Below are positions 13,333-23,664 of a DNA stretch of 39,741 nucleotides, in pieces. Position 1 is the first letter of the stretch. Every line of letters begins with the position of its first letter. This DNA is from Acidobacteriaceae bacterium. Its GTDB lineage: Bacteria > Acidobacteriota > Terriglobia > Terriglobales > Acidobacteriaceae. Made by a program: the position numbers and the translations under genes. The stretch covers positions 176 through 39,916 of the forward strand of contig PMYE01000151.1 in the NCBI GenBank assembly GCA_003171315.1, in the 5' to 3' direction. The notes beneath the pieces were generated by a model, which saw only the letters and a list, made by a program, of their open reading frames with translations, was not told the origin of the DNA and did no database searches.

Positions 13333-15615
13333 TTAGCGCACCTGGAAGGTAAGAGTGGTTGAGTGACTCTGGCCCCCTCCCGTGCCGGTGATGGTGATGG
13401 AATACGTGCCGGTTTTGGCGGTTCTGGCCACGGTCAGGTTGAAATGCGAAGTACCTGATCCGGGCGCGGCAATCGGATTCGGGCTGAAGCTCGCCGTCAC
13501 GCCGGCAGGAACTCCCGTTGCGCTCAGCGAGATAGCTGAGTTGAACCTGCCGGAGATGGCCGTGGTCACGGTGGCGTAGCCGCTCGTACCCCGGCTCAAA
13601 TAACCCGAACTTGGCGAAACGGAGATCGTGAAGTTCGCCTGCACCGGTGCCGTTACCGTCAGATTCACCGTTGTGGTCTTAACGGAGCTGCCCGACGTTC
13701 CACTAATCGTGATCGGATAGGTTCCGGGAGTCACGCCCGAGCTCACGGTAAAGGTTGCCGTCGAGCTGCCCGCTCCCGTTGCAAAGGACGACGGGTTGAA
13801 GCCGACAGTTACGCCCGAGGGATTTCCCGACGCCGACAACACAACACTCGAGTTGAATCCACCTGATACCGTGCTGGTAATCGTAGAAGTCCCCGAATTC
13901 CCCTGGACCACCGATAGCGAACCTGGGGATGCCGAGAGGTTGAAGCCGGGTGTAGCCGCGGTTCCGGCCAGGGCGTTGAGTAGGCCGCTGCCGTTCGGGC
14001 TGCCCCAGCCGGTGGCCAGATCGTAACCGGTGATGGCCGAGTAGCCGTTGCTGCCGCTGGTGATGTCGTGGAAGTCGGTGGTATAGCTCGAACTTGCGCC
14101 AATCGTATAGAGGGTTGGGTTGATGAAGCCCAGTTTCCCGTTGCCGTTGGCTACGGACTGCTGATTGACAAGCGCCAGATAGCCGGCCCAGAGGGGCGCC
14201 GCAAAGCTGGTGCCGCCATATTCGTTGGCCGTGCAGGTGGTCTGGTCGGCGCATACGTAATAGGTGAAGTTGGCGTTGGCTGAAACGTCGGGGCCGTTGC
14301 GGTAGGTCTGCGAGCAGCTTGCGCATCCGGCCGCCGCAGTGGTCTGCCAGGAGGGGATGGCGTACTTGTGCGGCGAAATACCGCCGCCGCCGTCTGCCCA
14401 TGCGGTCTCTGAGGCCCATGCTCCGGCGGCTGCGGCGGTCGTCAGGTCCGTTCCGCCCACAGAGGTCAAATACACGTCGTCGGCCGGATAGATCTCCGAA
14501 GCCGTTCCCGAGGTGGTCCACTTGGCGTCGTCGCCCGCGGCCTGGAAGAGGTTCTGGCCCTGCGCCGCGAACTCCTCAAAGTACGGGTTGTCGGTGTTCG
14601 GATCCGCCGGGTACCAGGTCCAGGAGGAGCTCAACTGCGCATTGAGCGGGCTGGCGGTGGCCATGGCGTTGAAGATTGCAGCATCGGTCGAGCCCACATA
14701 CATGACCAGGCTCGACAAGCCCGGCGCCATGCCCAGCGCCTGCGTCATATCCAGCGTCTGCTCAGTGTCGTCGCAGTTGCCGCCGGCGCGAGTGTCGACG
14801 CAGCTTGTGCTGGTTCCGTCGGTGGAGTCCAGTGTGATCGGAACATTGTTGGTTTGGCCGATGTTCTTGTAGTACGTGTTCAGATCGGCCAGGTCGGTGC
14901 CGTAATACTCGAGCAAGCCGAGCGATTGGCCGCTGCCCGTCAACGATCCGCCGTAGTAGGCCGCGCGCATGTCGCTACCCAGGAACGAGGCCGATGGGCC
15001 GGAGCCCATGGTCGCGCCGGACTTTGTGCTGGAGCTTTCCGGACGCTTGCTCAAACCGGCGGGGTGCGGCAGCGAATAATTGTCGAGCCCCGAGATGTGC
15101 CACAGCGAAAACGTCAGGTTCGTGGTGGGCTCGCGGTCGGGCGCGTAGAACGTGCGGTTCTCAGTGGGATGCTGATAGACGCCCATCTTGACATGAAAGG
15201 CGTTCTCCACGTTCGCCACGGTTCCCGATACCTGCACATTCAGGCGATTCGGCGGCGTGCCCGTCACGGTGAGCCCGTTCTCTTTGGCGAAGTTGAGCAC
15301 AGCGTCGTATTCCTGCTGCGTGGGGCCGAACTGTTCAGTGAACTGTTCCACGGAGAGGAACTGCCGGTAGCTCGGGCTGGTGGGATCGTAGAGATCCTTC
15401 AGGAGCTGATCCAACTGGTCCTGGTTGCGGAGCGGCAGCGTAATCACCAGGTTGATGGCCTGAGTTGCCGGAAGGCGTCCAACGGAACGAGCAGTCCCAT
15501 CCTGCGTCGCCGGGCGTACGTGATGCGTCAATACGGGTTGAGCGTGGCAAACACTTATGGCAATCGACAGGCAAGCAGCGATTGGCAGCCCAAATCTCAC
15601 CATGATGCGCAACAT
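13333..15615 (-). CDS. Secreted pro-kumamolisin (sedolisin, peptidase S53) with C-terminal Ig-like domains
   Basis: 760 aa. The signal peptide is about residues 1-25 (ending CHA). The pro-kumamolisin activation domain is about 30-185 (LPLRNQDQLDQLLKDLYDPTSPSYRQFLS...). The peptidase domain is about 200-575. The Ser-Glu-Asp triad is visible as Glu285 and Asp289 in DDTEQTLDM and Ser470 in GGTSFAAP, with the oxyanion Asp at 362 in AAGDD. The Asp-rich DFHDITSGSNG...GYDLATGWGSPNG near the end of the domain is the usual calcium site. Two similar Ser/Thr/Gly-rich beta-sandwich repeats (about 580-670 and 675-760) follow. ATG 15615 has AAAGGAG just upstream. Expected role: extracellular protein breakdown at acidic pH. 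Such proteases are abundant in Acidobacteria. Confidence 0.93.
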   Translation of the reverse strand: MLRIMVRFGLPIAACLSIAISVCHAQPVLTHHVRPATQDGTARSVGRLPATQAINLVITLPLRNQDQLDQLLKDLYDPTSPSYRQFLSVEQFTEQFGPTQQEYDAVLNFAKENGLTVTGTPPNRLNVQVSGTVANVENAFHVKMGVYQHPTENRTFYAPDREPTTNLTFSLWHISGLDNYSLPHPAGLSKRPESSSTKSGATMGSGPSASFLGSDMRAAYYGGSLTGSGQSLGLLEYYGTDLADLNTYYKNIGQTNNVPITLDSTDGTSTSCVDTRAGGNCDDTEQTLDMTQALGMAPGLSSLVMYVGSTDAAIFNAMATASPLNAQLSSSWTWYPADPNTDNPYFEEFAAQGQNLFQAAGDDAKWTTSGTASEIYPADDVYLTSVGGTDLTTAAAAGAWASETAWADGGGGISPHKYAIPSWQTTAAAGCASCSQTYRNGPDVSANANFTYYVCADQTTCTANEYGGTSFAAPLWAGYLALVNQQSVANGNGKLGFINPTLYTIGASSSYTTDFHDITSGSNGYSAITGYDLATGWGSPNGSGLLNALAGTAATPGFNLSASPGSLSVVQGNSGTSTITSTVSGGFNSSVVLSASGNPSGVTVGFNPSSFATGAGSSTATFTVSSGVTPGTYPITISGTSGSSVKTTTVNLTVTAPVQANFTISVSPSSGYLSRGTSGYATVTTAISGRFNSAISLSATGVPAGVTASFSPNPIAAPGSGTSHFNLTVARTAKTGTYSITITGTGGGQSHSTTLTFQVR

Positions 15616-15989
15616 GTTTTCTCCTTTTTGCTTCAATGGCATTCTTCCCGATAGCAGAAATGCGCTCCTGCACAACCCGGTGTCTTGTTCGGCGGGCGGA
15701 GCTTACGCAATCTTCAAAACCAAGAAAAAATGACTTGAATATGACTACGTCCTGGCGGACGCGGACCCCATGGATTTAGATTTTCAGTCAGTTAAGTCGT
15801 CTCTGTCCACTGAAATCCGGCGGTGGAAAGGCGGCTTCCTATTACTTTTGTGGGATCTTGGCGGCAGGCCGGATTCTGGCGCGGCCCACGCGGCCTCCTG
15901 TTCCCTGTGACGCCCAGCCCCTCCCGCTGCTAAACTCGCCCTTCAGGGATTTCTCCAAGACTTCGCTTGCCAACCATCGGAGGCTTTCC
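15616..15989. other. Divergent intergenic region between the S53 protease and the OPT transporter
   Basis: 374 bp without a credible gene. It must hold promoters for both divergent genes, but no convincing -35/-10 pair was found. One inverted repeat is visible: TTTCAGT at 15782-15788 and ACTGAAA at 15809-15815 with a 20-bp spacer. The 15720-15790 part is clearly more A/T rich than its surroundings. Confidence 0.5.
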
Positions 15990-18170
15990 GTGCCCGACTT
16001 TCAACCCTTCGTTCCTGCGGACCAGAACCCTCCCGAGTTCACACTGCGCGCCGTGCTGCTGGGCGCTATCTTCGGCATTATCTTCGGCGCCGTCACCGTC
16101 TACGTGGGCCTGCGCGCCGGGCTCACCGTGGCCGCCTCCATCCCCATTGCGGTCATCTCCATCAGCTTTCTGCGCGACAAGGGCAAGGTCTCGATCCTGG
16201 AGTGCATCATCGTCCAGACTGCGGGCAACGCCGGCCAGTCCATCGCCGCCGGCGTCATCTTCACCCTCCCCGCGCTCATCTTTCTCGGTTTCGATCTCGA
16301 ATACTCGCGCATCTTCATGCTGGCGCTCATCGGCGGCTATCTCGGCGTGCTGTTTATGGTCCCGCTGCGCCGCCCGCTCATCGTGGAGGAGCACGGCAAC
16401 CTGAAGTTCCCCGAGGGCACGGCCTGCGCCGACGTGCTGATGGCCGGCGCCAAGGGCGGCTCGTTTGCCGGCCGCGTCTTCTTCGGGCTGGGCCTGGGTG
16501 CGCTCTACACTTTTTTCCAGAATGAGAACCTCTTCGGCGCATGGCCCGGCACGCCCGAGTACCAGCCGGACTTCGGCCCGCAGCACGTGCTGAAAGGCGC
16601 GTCCATCAAGGCTGATGCCACGCCCGAGTATCTCGGCGTGGGCTACATCATCGGCGCGCGCACCGCGGGCACCATGTTTGCCGGCGGCGTCTTTTCGTGG
16701 CTCGTGATCATGCCGCTCATCTACTTCTTCGGCAAGGATCTGCCGCATCCCATCTATCCCGGCACCGTGCCAATCGCGCAGATGGGGCCGAGCGATCTGT
16801 GGATCACCTACATTCGCCCCATGGGCGCGGGCGCCGTGGCCGCCGCGGGACTGATCACGCTCTTCAAGACGCTGCCCACCATCGTGGGCGCGCTGCGCTC
16901 CGGCTTTGCGCAGATGCGGCACAGTTCCGCTGCCGTGGCAGAGCCGATCCGCACCGAACGCGACTTTGCCATGAGCACGGCCGTCGTCGGTTCCCTCGCG
17001 CTCATCGTGCTGATGTTTTTCTTCCTGTGGTTCAAGCCGGTGCCCGGCGCGCAGGTTGGGCTGTTCGCCAACATCGCCGCGTCCGTTCTCGTGATCGCAT
17101 TCGGATTCCTCTTCGTCACCGTCAGCTCGCGCATTGTGGGGTTGATCGGCAGCTCGGCCAATCCCATCTCCGGCATGACCATCGCTACGCTGATGGCCAC
17201 GTCCGCCATCTTTCTCGTCAGCGGCTGGACCGCGCCGGCCTTTGGCGCGCTGGCCATCACCATCGGCGGCGTGGTGTGCATCGCATCCGCCGAGGCCGGC
17301 GACACCTCGCAGGACCTGAAGACCGGCTTCATCGTGGGCGCCACGCCTAAATCGCAGCGCTTCGCCTTCCTCATCGGCATCGCCGTCTCGACGATTGCGA
17401 TCGGCTTCACCCTGCAGCTGATGAACCAGAGCCTGCAGACCTTCCGCGCGGCTACGCAGCCGTGGAACATCAACGCTCCGCACCCCGGCGTGGCGATTCA
17501 GCACGATGTAAAAGGGCTCGTGGACGAGTTTCCCGTCATCGCCCCCGACGGTTCCAAAACCATCCACCACAAGAGCGAGTACGTTGTGCTCAACGCCATC
17601 GGATCGTCGGAGCTGGCCAGCGGCAAATATCTCTACTCGCCCGCGACGGGCCGCATTGAAGTGCGCTGGATTCCCGGCATCGGCAGCGAGCGCGCCGCCG
17701 CGCCGCAGGCACAGCTCATGGCCACGGTCATCAACGGAATCCTGAGCCGCAAGCTGCCCTGGGGACTGGTCATGATCGGCGTCTTCCTCGTCATCGCCAT
17801 CGAGCTGCTCGGCATCCGCTCGCTCTCGCTGGCCGTGGGCGCGTACCTGTCGATCGGAACCACCCTGGCGATCTTTACTGGCGGCGTGGTGCGCGCGCTC
17901 GTCGATTGGGCCGCGAAGCGCGCCGGCAACTCGGAAGAAGCCGGCTCCGACGTCTCGCCCGGCTCGCTCTACGCCTCGGGCCTGATCGCCGCCGGCGGCA
18001 TCGTGGGCCTCATCGGCGTCGCCCTCCAGGGCTACGAGACCACCTTCGAGAGACCCAACCCCATCGGCTGGCCGCACACGTTCCTGTACAACCCATGGGT
18101 GTCGGTGATCGCGTTCGGTTTGCTGGCGTATTCGCTGTATTACTTTGCCAGGAAGCCGCTGAAGAAGTAG
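15990..18170 (+). CDS. OPT-family oligopeptide transporter
   Basis: 726 aa inner-membrane protein with about 15 hydrophobic helices. It matches the OPT family: FTLRAVLLGAIFGIIFGAVTVYVGLRAGLTVAASIPIAV at the N-terminus, NAGQSIAAGVIFTLPALIFLG, KFPEGTACADVL, and PISGMTIATLMATS. An extra soluble stretch of about 90 residues (around 495-585) lies between helices and reads like a periplasmic domain. OPT proteins import small peptides or metal-ligand complexes by proton coupling. The start is GTG 15990 with CGGAGG about 6 bp upstream; the frame stays open further upstream, but that part is Pro/Arg rich and has no good start. It lies next to a secreted protease, which would fit peptide uptake, but the two genes are divergent. 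Confidence 0.9.
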   Translation: MPDFQPFVPADQNPPEFTLRAVLLGAIFGIIFGAVTVYVGLRAGLTVAASIPIAVISISFLRDKGKVSILECIIVQTAGNAGQSIAAGVIFTLPALIFLGFDLEYSRIFMLALIGGYLGVLFMVPLRRPLIVEEHGNLKFPEGTACADVLMAGAKGGSFAGRVFFGLGLGALYTFFQNENLFGAWPGTPEYQPDFGPQHVLKGASIKADATPEYLGVGYIIGARTAGTMFAGGVFSWLVIMPLIYFFGKDLPHPIYPGTVPIAQMGPSDLWITYIRPMGAGAVAAAGLITLFKTLPTIVGALRSGFAQMRHSSAAVAEPIRTERDFAMSTAVVGSLALIVLMFFFLWFKPVPGAQVGLFANIAASVLVIAFGFLFVTVSSRIVGLIGSSANPISGMTIATLMATSAIFLVSGWTAPAFGALAITIGGVVCIASAEAGDTSQDLKTGFIVGATPKSQRFAFLIGIAVSTIAIGFTLQLMNQSLQTFRAATQPWNINAPHPGVAIQHDVKGLVDEFPVIAPDGSKTIHHKSEYVVLNAIGSSELASGKYLYSPATGRIEVRWIPGIGSERAAAPQAQLMATVINGILSRKLPWGLVMIGVFLVIAIELLGIRSLSLAVGAYLSIGTTLAIFTGGVVRALVDWAAKRAGNSEEAGSDVSPGSLYASGLIAAGGIVGLIGVALQGYETTFERPNPIGWPHTFLYNPWVSVIAFGLLAYSLYYFARKPLKK

Positions 18171-18207
18171 GCGCTGCGTGTATCGGTGCGTCCTCGCCCC
18201 CCTCCGC

Positions 18208-18264
18208 TACAATAGTGGGAAGCTCCTGCCAGCCGGGAACCCGAGTCCCTGGTGCGCCAGGAGC
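18208..18264 (+). promoter_or_regulatory. guaB promoter element and 5' leader hairpin over the ribosome binding site
   Basis: TACAAT at 18208-18213 is a good -10 box (no clear -35), which places the transcript start near 18220. From there, GCTCCTG (18222-18228) pairs with CAGGAGC (18258-18264) and an inner CCAG/CTGG can extend the stem. The right arm contains AGGAG, the only ribosome binding site for the ATG at 18276. Folding would therefore limit guaB translation. This is a reading of base pairing, not of a known riboswitch class. Confidence 0.5.
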
Positions 18265-18269
18265 ATTGA

Positions 18270-20310
<2,041 letters not shown>

Positions 20311-20759
20311 GTACATTCCAGCAGACAACGGAGACGCTTCCGGCGCCGCTTCGATCAGCCAAATCCGGGATTGCTTACATATAATCAATCACTTACTAGC
20401 GTAATGCATTTGTCATACGTTTTCCTTGCGTCCCCTGTATACGCGTGTTAAGGTAGTCTCGCTCACGAAACCATGGGTTGCGCGCAGGTCGCGCATAAGG
20501 CTTAGAAACGCGCTCACCCCAGAGGCATTCGGCTGGCACACGCGTGTGTTTCTTGTAGCAATCGCAGGCGGTCCGTCAAGAGGTATGGGACTGGCAGGGG
20601 CGAAGCCTGTTCCGGCATCCATCGTGGCTGCCATCCAATCAGCACTCGCTTCGAACCGGAAAACATTCTGTAATCAGTCCCGCCCTCGCGCGGTCCCGCG
20701 CCTGAAATCTACATCCAGTATTCGAGTTCCATATGAGAGTCTTGAGACCACGATCCCGT
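20311..20759. promoter_or_regulatory. Upstream region of the polysaccharide locus
   Basis: About 450 bp with no credible gene. TATAAT at 20380-20385 is a perfect -10 box without a matching -35, lying between the arms of GATTG (20369-20373) and CAATC (20386-20390). The octamer ACGCGTGT occurs twice, at 20441-20448 and 20540-20547. The second copy is the right part of a perfect 12-bp palindrome CACACGCGTGTG (20537-20548). These are candidate operators for the locus that follows. The transcript would have a leader of about 360 nt before the first gene. Confidence 0.4.
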
Positions 20760-21005
20760 ATGATCAGCATCCGGATGTCGGAAGAAGAGATCTCCACTCT
20801 GCGGCGAATTTGCGCCGCGACCGGTGCACGCAGCGTGTCGGATCTGGCGCGCCAGGCGATGCGCGGCCTCTTGAGCGGAGACAATCCAGAGAACCCTGGA
20901 GATTCGCCGGGAAGTGAGTATTCCGCTCAAATGAAGGACCTGACGCAAAAGGTTGAGAAACTGAGTGCGGAAATTGAGCTATTCAAGGCGGATCGTAACC
21001 TCTGA
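20760..21005 (+). CDS. Small ribbon-helix-helix-like protein with C-terminal coiled coil
   Basis: 81 aa. The first 35 residues (MISIRMSEEEISTLRRICAATGARSVSDLARQAMRGLL) fit the CopG/Arc ribbon-helix-helix plan: a basic beta-strand followed by two helices with a turn. The last 25 residues (MKDLTQKVEKLSAEIELF) have heptad-like spacing and could dimerise. ATG 20760 was chosen since it begins at the strand; an upstream ATG 20733 would add nine residues, and neither has a clear ribosome binding site. It precedes the export genes on the same strand by 68 bp, so it may be a local transcription regulator of the polysaccharide locus. DNA binding is inferred. Confidence 0.65.
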   Translation: MISIRMSEEEISTLRRICAATGARSVSDLARQAMRGLLSGDNPENPGDSPGSEYSAQMKDLTQKVEKLSAEIELFKADRNL

Positions 21006-21073
21006 CCGGGTCGTTTCCCGGCGCGGGAAAAAATGCGATTGCAGGCAGATTTGAGTTGAGAGATCCCATCACA

Positions 21074-23650
21074 ATGAAAACGAAGATCCTGATTTTCTTC
21101 CTGTTAACGGGCGCGCTATGCGGCGGCCAGTCGGCCCCCATGGCTCCCGGAGCGCAAACCGTGGTTTGTCCAACCGGGCCCGGCCCTGTCCCCGAAGGCG
21201 CTGCGGAACTGTGTCCTCCGGCATCCGGCACTGCGCCCACGGCGCAAGCCATGCCGGCGCCTGCTGGAACCACGCCGGGCGCGGGAGCATTTCCCCCCGG
21301 AATCGCTCCAGCCGCCACAATGATCGTCCCGCCTTCCTACAAAGTGGCTAGGCCGATTACCACGCGAACGGAGTTTGAGATCTTTGCCGAGGACGAGGCC
21401 GGCCATTCCCTTCCCGTGTTCGGCAGAAAGCTGTTCGACGAGGCGCCCACAACCTTTGCCCCGCTGGACCGCATCCCGGTTCCCGCGAACTACGTTCTCG
21501 GGCCCGGCGACGAATTGCTCATCCATGTGTGGGGAAAGATCGATCTGGATACGCGCGCGACCGTAGATCGGAACGGGCAGGTCTTTGTTCCCACGATAGG
21601 CTCCTTGACCGTGGCCGGCCTGCCTTACGAACAGCTTCAGAGCTTTCTTCGGTCAGCCTTCGCGAAACTCTACAAGGATTTTGACCTGAACGTCACCCTG
21701 GGCCAGCTTCGCTCCATCCAGGTCTTCGTTTTGGGCAGCGCCCGCCAGCCCGGTGTCTACACCATCAGCTCGCTCAGCACGCTGGTGAACGCACTCTTCG
21801 CCTCCGGCGGGCCCTCGGCCACCGGCACCATGCGGCACATCCAGTTGCGGCGCGGCGATCGGGCGATCACGGAATTCGACCTCTACGATCTGTTACGAAG
21901 AGGCGACAAATCCCACGACGTTCCATTGCTTCCCGGGGATGTGATTTATATTCCGCCGGCCGGGGCGCAAGTGGCCATGATCGGGAGCGTCAACGAGCCT
22001 GGAATCTACGAAATCAAGGGTGACGAGTCAGTGGCTTCGGCCCTGGACGACGCCGGCGGCCTGACCAACCTGGCGGATGAGGATCGCGTTCTGCTGGAGC
22101 AGATTGAAAACCACGAAAGCCGGCACGTGGAATCGTTCGCGCTGGATGCCTCGGGGATGAAGCGAGTGCTGCGGGACGGAGATCTGCTGCGTGTGTACCC
22201 GCTCTCGCCGCGCTTCGACAACGCGGTGACCCTCCGCGGCAACGTGGCGCAGCCGGGACGCTATGCCTGGCGCGAAGGGATGCGCATCTCCGACCTCATT
22301 CCATCCCGCCAGTTTCTGCTCACGCGGGATTACTGGAACCGGCAGAACTTTCTCGTGCCCCAGAGAATGGGGCATCCGTTTGGCTCTTCTCCCGGTCAAT
22401 TCAATCTGCAGGCGGGGACGAATGTGGAAAGGGAAACCAATCCGCCATCCGGTTACAACGCGCAAACGGAACCCAATGCGCAAAACCGGTTCAATCCACC
22501 GGCAGGAACCAATCCCCAGCCCGGGTTCAATGGCGAGGTGGGAGCCAACGCGCAAACCGGGATGAACCCTCAGGCCGGCGTCAATCCACAGACCGGGTTC
22601 AACGCAGCCAGCGGAACCGGTCCGCAAACCGGCATCAATGCTCAGGCCGAATTCAACCCGCGCGGCGAAACCAGCTTCGAGGCCGCCCGGAACAGCGAGG
22701 AGATCAACTGGGACTATGCGGCCATCGAGCGCCTGGACGAGCACGACCTTAGCACCCGGCTGATCGCATTCAACCTGGCCAATGCCATTGACAACCCGGC
22801 TTCGGCGGATAACGCCGTCCTGCAGCCTGGAGACGTGGTCACCATCTTTTCTGAAAAGGACATCCCTCTTCCCGTCGATAAGCACGCGGCATTCGTGCGT
22901 GTGGACGGCGAGGTGAACGCGCCGGGTGTGTACCGTATCGGCCCCGGGGAAACGTTGCGGGATCTGGTGAAGCGTGCCGGAGGGCTCACTCCGCACTCCT
23001 ATCTTTATGCTTCCCAACTCAACCGCATCTCCACCCGCAGGGCCGAGGAGCTCGAAATCAGGCAATCGACCGCGCAGATGCAGAGAGATCTACTCGCGCG
23101 CAACGCGGCCGCTTCTTCGCTGAGTGCCGCCAACAGCGGGGAACAACAGGCACAGTTGAACGCACAGCAGGCTTTGATCGCGCAGCTTGCCGCGGTTCAA
23201 CCTACTGGGCGAGTGGTTCTGGCCATGAAGCCCGACGCCGGCAGCGTGGAAGACATCCCCAGCTTCCCGCTGGAGGACGGCGATGCGTTCTACATACCGT
23301 CAGAGCTGAACACGGTACAGGTTTCCGGCGCCGTATACAACGAAAATGCGTTCCGCTACGAGCGGGGAAAGCGGCTCTACGCGTACCTGAACGATGCCGG
23401 CGGGCCCACGCGGCAAGCCGACACCAAACGCATCTTCCTGATTCGGGCGGACGGCACCGTGATCAGCCGGCAAACCCACGGCGAGTTCTGGCGATCGGAC
23501 TTCGACAAGACGGCCTTGCTGCCCGGGGACGCGATCATCGTCCCACCCAAGTTGAAGGGCCCGAGCACATTCATCCAGCAGCTTCCGTACTTCACGCAAA
23601 TCCTGTCGCAAACCGCCCTCACCGGCGCCGTGCTCGGTACGGCCTACTGA
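21074..23650 (+). CDS. Wza-type polysaccharide export protein with multiple SLBB domains
   Basis: 858 aa, much longer than the ~380 aa of E. coli Wza. The signal peptide is about residues 1-20 (ending ALCGGQS, no good lipobox), followed by a Pro/Ala-rich linker. The Poly_export domain is about 135-215 (YVLGPGDELLIHVWGKIDLDTRATVDRNGQVFVPTIG). SLBB-like domains follow at about 215-300, 300-380 and 385-440. Residues 444-533 are fifteen hexapeptide repeats. More SLBB-like domains lie at about 600-665 and 745-830, and the C-terminal end FIQQLPYFTQILSQTALTGAVLG may be amphipathic. It should form the outer-membrane channel for the polysaccharide. ATG 21074 is preferred over an upstream start as it begins the signal peptide. 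Confidence 0.92.
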   Translation: MKTKILIFFLLTGALCGGQSAPMAPGAQTVVCPTGPGPVPEGAAELCPPASGTAPTAQAMPAPAGTTPGAGAFPPGIAPAATMIVPPSYKVARPITTRTEFEIFAEDEAGHSLPVFGRKLFDEAPTTFAPLDRIPVPANYVLGPGDELLIHVWGKIDLDTRATVDRNGQVFVPTIGSLTVAGLPYEQLQSFLRSAFAKLYKDFDLNVTLGQLRSIQVFVLGSARQPGVYTISSLSTLVNALFASGGPSATGTMRHIQLRRGDRAITEFDLYDLLRRGDKSHDVPLLPGDVIYIPPAGAQVAMIGSVNEPGIYEIKGDESVASALDDAGGLTNLADEDRVLLEQIENHESRHVESFALDASGMKRVLRDGDLLRVYPLSPRFDNAVTLRGNVAQPGRYAWREGMRISDLIPSRQFLLTRDYWNRQNFLVPQRMGHPFGSSPGQFNLQAGTNVERETNPPSGYNAQTEPNAQNRFNPPAGTNPQPGFNGEVGANAQTGMNPQAGVNPQTGFNAASGTGPQTGINAQAEFNPRGETSFEAARNSEEINWDYAAIERLDEHDLSTRLIAFNLANAIDNPASADNAVLQPGDVVTIFSEKDIPLPVDKHAAFVRVDGEVNAPGVYRIGPGETLRDLVKRAGGLTPHSYLYASQLNRISTRRAEELEIRQSTAQMQRDLLARNAAASSLSAANSGEQQAQLNAQQALIAQLAAVQPTGRVVLAMKPDAGSVEDIPSFPLEDGDAFYIPSELNTVQVSGAVYNENAFRYERGKRLYAYLNDAGGPTRQADTKRIFLIRADGTVISRQTHGEFWRSDFDKTALLPGDAIIVPPKLKGPSTFIQQLPYFTQILSQTALTGAVLGTAY
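22403..22672 (+). repeat. Fifteen-unit hexapeptide-coding tandem repeat in the Wza-like gene
   Basis: Period 18 bp. Units have the form N-x-Q-x-G-x, from NLQAGT to NPRGET, for example NAQTGM, NPQAGV, NPQTGF. The units are degenerate at DNA level but keep the first Asn almost throughout. They lie between two SLBB domains. Copy number could vary between strains. Confidence 0.85.
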
Positions 23651-23664
23651 CAAGAAGGCAAATC

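Noticed and set aside
15930-18077. Long minus-strand open frame (715 codons) opposite the OPT transporter
   Set aside because: Mirror frame of a clear membrane-protein gene; product is rich in Asp, His, Arg and Gly with no hydrophobic core or motif.
20413-20917. Open frames on both strands in the region upstream of the glycan locus
   Set aside because: No ribosome binding sites, no motifs, and they overlap the ribbon-helix-helix gene or the promoter-like region.
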